From: Rhodobacterales bacterium 34-62-10
GTDB lineage: Bacteria; Pseudomonadota; Alphaproteobacteria; Rhodobacterales; Rhodobacteraceae
NCBI GenBank assembly: GCA_002282555.1
Contig: NCJR01000091.1
Location: forward strand, 1 to 7,470
Direction of reading: 5' to 3'
Length of the DNA stretch: 7,470 bases
Position numbers and translations under genes: made by a program. The notes below the pieces were generated by a model. The model was not told the origin of the DNA. It did not search any database and saw only the letters and a program-made list of their open reading frames with translations. The first letter of the stretch is position 1. Every line of letters starts with the position of its first letter. Shown here in pieces: positions 5,692 to 7,470 of the stretch.

Positions 5692-5749
5692 TTCAAAATT
5701 ATTGATCGGGGCCGTGTCGCGATACCGATCGCAAGCTAAGGAAAAACCA

Positions 5750-7201
5750 ATGGACCAAACTGTAACGAAAGACGATTGCTGCACTCCCAGCAAAACCCGC
5801 GATGACAACTACGATCTCATTGTCGTTGGTGCCGGCTCCGCCGGGTTCTCCGCCTCGATCACCGCGGCCGAGGCCGGCAAACGGGTGGCCATGGTCGGCC
5901 ACGGCACCATCGGCGGCACCTGCGTCAATGTCGGCTGCGTGCCGTCCAAGGCGATGATCCGCGCCGCCGAGGCGGTCCATGGCGGCGCGTCGGCGGCCCG
6001 GTTCCCCGGCATCTCGCCTTGCGCCCATGCCGTGGACTGGGGTGCCGTGGTGAAAGGCACTGCCGATCTGGTCGAGGAGATGCGACAGAAGAAATATATC
6101 GACCTGCTGCCCGCCTATGAGAACGTCACCTATATCGAGGAAGGTGCCGCGCGGCTGGTCGACGGCGGCGTCGCGGTCGGCGGACGGGTGATATCCGCCC
6201 CGCGCGTCCTGGTCGCCACCGGCTCGCGCCCGCATATGCCTTCAATTGACGGCATCGAGGCCGTGGAGGTGTTGGATTCCTGGGGGCTGCTGACTCTGCC
6301 CGACCGCCCTGAAAGCATCATGGTGCTGGGCGGGGGATATATCGGCTGCGAGCTGGCGCAGATGGCCTCTAGACTGGGGGTGAAAGTCACGCTGATAACC
6401 CGCTCGCGTCTGCTGCCCGGCGCCGAGCCGGAGGTAGCCGAGGCACTTGCGCAAGCGCTGAAGGCCGAAGGCATCGCGGTCGAGACCGGACTTTCCTACG
6501 TCTCGGTAGCGAAAGGTGCGGACGGTGTCACTCTGACTGTCGAACGGGATGGTAAGACCGAGCCTCTGACCGCCGAACGGCTCGTCGTGACCACAGGACG
6601 GGTGGCCAATTCCGACAACCTCGGGCTGGAAGACCTCGGGATCGAGACCGATGCGAGCGGACGGGTCAACGTCGGCCCCGATATGGCCACCACACGGGCC
6701 GGTGTCTGGGCGGCAGGCGATGTCACCGACCGTGACCAGTTCGTCTATATGGCTGCCTACGGTGCCAAGGTGGCGGTCAACAACGCGTTTGGACTGGAGC
6801 CGATGCGCTATGACAACGCGGCGATGCCCTGGGTCGTGTTCACCGACCCGCAAGTGGCCGGTATCGGCCTGTCGGAGGCTGAGGCCAAGGTGGCAGGGCA
6901 CGAGGTCAAGACCAGCGTGATCACGCTCGACAATGTAGCACGCGCCGCCGCCGCCCGCGACACCCGTGGTGTGATCAAGCTGGTCGCGGATGCCGAGACC
7001 GACCGCCTGCTGGGCGGCCAGATCGCGGCACCGGAGGGGTCGGACACCATTCAGACGCTGGCCATGGCGCTCAAGTTCGGCATGACCGCACGGGCGCTTG
7101 GCGAGACGATCTTCCCCTATCTGACCACGGTGGAGGGGCTGAAACTCGCGGCCCAGACCTTCGACAAGGACGTGGCCAAACTCAGCTGCTGCGCGGGGTG
7201 A
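5750..7201 (+). CDS. merA: Mercuric reductase MerA, short form without an N-terminal HMA domain
   Basis: This 483-residue cytoplasmic flavoenzyme reduces Hg(II) to volatile Hg(0) with NAD(P)H. It shows the FAD motif GAGSAG (28-33), the redox pair Cys58/Cys63 in GGTCVNVGCVPSK, an NAD(P) motif GGGYIGCELA (194-203) followed by TRSR (217-220) favouring NADPH, the second FAD motif AAGDV, and the MerA-specific tail FPYLTTVEGLKLAAQTF with Tyr457 and Glu462. It ends LSCCAG, with the vicinal pair Cys480-Cys481 that delivers Hg(II) to the partner subunit. The NmerA (HMA) domain found in Tn501-type enzymes is missing; instead a short tail carries Cys10-Cys11. I chose the ATG at 5750 with AAGG 7-8 bases upstream; a TTG at 5702 would add 16 unlikely residues. 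It is the last gene of the operon. Confidence 0.96.
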   Translation: MDQTVTKDDCCTPSKTRDDNYDLIVVGAGSAGFSASITAAEAGKRVAMVGHGTIGGTCVNVGCVPSKAMIRAAEAVHGGASAARFPGISPCAHAVDWGAVVKGTADLVEEMRQKKYIDLLPAYENVTYIEEGAARLVDGGVAVGGRVISAPRVLVATGSRPHMPSIDGIEAVEVLDSWGLLTLPDRPESIMVLGGGYIGCELAQMASRLGVKVTLITRSRLLPGAEPEVAEALAQALKAEGIAVETGLSYVSVAKGADGVTLTVERDGKTEPLTAERLVVTTGRVANSDNLGLEDLGIETDASGRVNVGPDMATTRAGVWAAGDVTDRDQFVYMAAYGAKVAVNNAFGLEPMRYDNAAMPWVVFTDPQVAGIGLSEAEAKVAGHEVKTSVITLDNVARAAAARDTRGVIKLVADAETDRLLGGQIAAPEGSDTIQTLAMALKFGMTARALGETIFPYLTTVEGLKLAAQTFDKDVAKLSCCAG

Positions 7202-7266
7202 AAAGACGAGAAATTCCGGCGACACCGACTCATAAGCAGCGCTCATTGTGAACCAGCGCGTACAAA

Positions 7267-7285
7267 GCCACAAAGTGCTTGTGGC
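7267..7285. terminator. Short perfect hairpin after merA, weak terminator candidate
   Basis: GCCACAA and TTGTGGC form a perfect 7-bp stem around the 5-base loop AGTGC, 66 bp after the merA stop. No T-run follows, so it is not a classic intrinsic terminator; it could equally be an mRNA 3' stabiliser or a protein site. The rest of 7202-7374 shows no gene I can support. Confidence 0.3.
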
Positions 7286-7374
7286 GGTCAGCATTCTCTC
7301 GGCATGGAGGCTGACGGCGGTAACGGATAATCACATATTAGAGCCAGCAGTGCACATCCCACGTTCTGTCATTA

Positions 7375-7395
7375 GGGTCAGGACCCATTGATTTC
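7375..7395 (+). repeat. Terminal inverted repeat (5' tip) of the right IS5-family element
   Basis: The 21-base tip is in inverted orientation relative to 1952-1972. The pair faces outward from the mercury cargo, as the inner ends of a compound transposon would with its two IS in inverted orientation. Confidence 0.72.
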
Positions 7396-7436
7396 AGCCG
7401 CGCGGCATGATTCAGGCTCCGCAAGGAGACTGGATC

Positions 7437-7470
7437 ATGAGCAACCTTTTCTGGCTGACGGATGCGCAGA
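7437..7470 (+). CDS. IS5-family transposase OrfA, first 11 codons (truncated by the window edge)
   Basis: The frame reads MSNLFWLTDAQ, nearly the same as MSDLFWLTDAQ of the left element. GGAG and a leader of the expected length lie just upstream (CAAGGAGACTGGATC). The protein would be the N-terminal half of a DDE transposase; nothing can be said about its integrity. Confidence 0.82.
   Translation, partial: MSNLFWLTDAQ

Larger units (their letters stand above)
7375..7470 (+). mobile_element. Second IS5-family element, 5' end only, reading rightward out of the window
   Basis: The tip begins GGGTCAGGACCCATTG at 7375, directly after TA (7373-7374), and matches the left element's tip at 19 of 21 positions. 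A similar 62-bp leader (64 bp in the left element) separates the tip from the transposase ATG at 7437. The leaders differ clearly, so this is a relative rather than a copy of the left element. Confidence 0.83.

Noticed and set aside
5704..5730. GATCGG/CCGATC inverted repeat in the gap before merA as a possible attenuator or internal promoter element
   Set aside because: Only six bases per arm with a 15-base gap, no T-run and no convincing -35/-10 pair; chance cannot be excluded.
5702..5749. Upstream TTG start for merA adding 16 residues
   Set aside because: The ATG at 5750 has a good ribosome site at the right distance, and the added residues do not resemble MerA or an HMA domain.
4309..5808. 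Very long open frame on the minus strand opposite the flavoprotein gene
   Set aside because: It is antisense to a gene with clear FAD, redox and NAD(P) motifs, is rich in His, Arg and Gly as GC-rich shadows are, and has no recognisable domain.
6242..7294. 350-codon open frame on the minus strand opposite merA
   Set aside because: It lies antisense to a confidently identified merA, with low-complexity composition and no recognisable motif; a shadow of GC-rich third positions.
1..7470. CRISPR array, tRNA or rRNA gene
   Set aside because: No regularly spaced direct repeats, no cloverleaf-like sequence and no rRNA-like stretch were seen by eye on either strand.

Overview
This window looks like high-GC Alphaproteobacteria, probably an accessory or plasmid-like region. 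The evidence is the GC-rich coding style, the IS5-family (IS427-like) and IS110-family (IS1111-like) insertion sequences, and the style of the MerR and MerA proteins. Rhodobacterales or Sphingomonadales would both fit, and I cannot choose between them from the sequence alone.

Left part (1-1972): the right-hand portion of an IS5-family element, transcribed leftward and running off the window. Its transposase is split into orfA and orfB, joined by a likely -1 slip on A6G. orfB is interrupted by a complete 1.39-kb IS1111-group element (77-1465). The insertion has 13-bp subterminal inverted repeats, a duplicated CT dinucleotide at the two seams, and a roughly 260-bp non-coding end rich in hairpins, where this group is known to encode its guide (seek/bridge) RNA. 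Removing the insertion restores the IS5 reading frame exactly.

Middle (1939-7201): the cargo. First comes a polytopic membrane protein gene, possibly VTT/DedA-like, whose 5' end was replaced by the IS5 tip. It converges on merR with 6 bp between the stop codons. merR is divergent from a five-gene mercury-resistance operon: merT, merP, a MerF-like gene, a pyridine nucleotide-disulfide oxidoreductase-like gene and merA. A MerR-type promoter (19-bp -35/-10 spacer holding a CTGTA/TACAG dyad) lies in the merR-merT gap. In the expected pathway MerP binds periplasmic Hg(II), MerT and the MerF-like protein carry it inward, and MerA reduces it to Hg(0) with NAD(P)H. The extra flavoprotein would support thiol redox balance or act on a related substrate. 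No merB or merD is seen.

Right end (7202-7470): about 170 bp without a recognisable gene, then the start of a second IS5-family element facing rightward. Its tip matches the left element's tip at 19 of 21 positions. The mercury cargo is therefore bracketed by related but non-identical IS5-type elements in inverted orientation, each abutting a TA.

The mer operon itself is a known system type. The parts most worth following are the Tyr-for-His flavoprotein inside the operon, the enlarged MerF-like protein, the candidate guide RNA with its exactly readable insertion site, and the IS-fused membrane protein.
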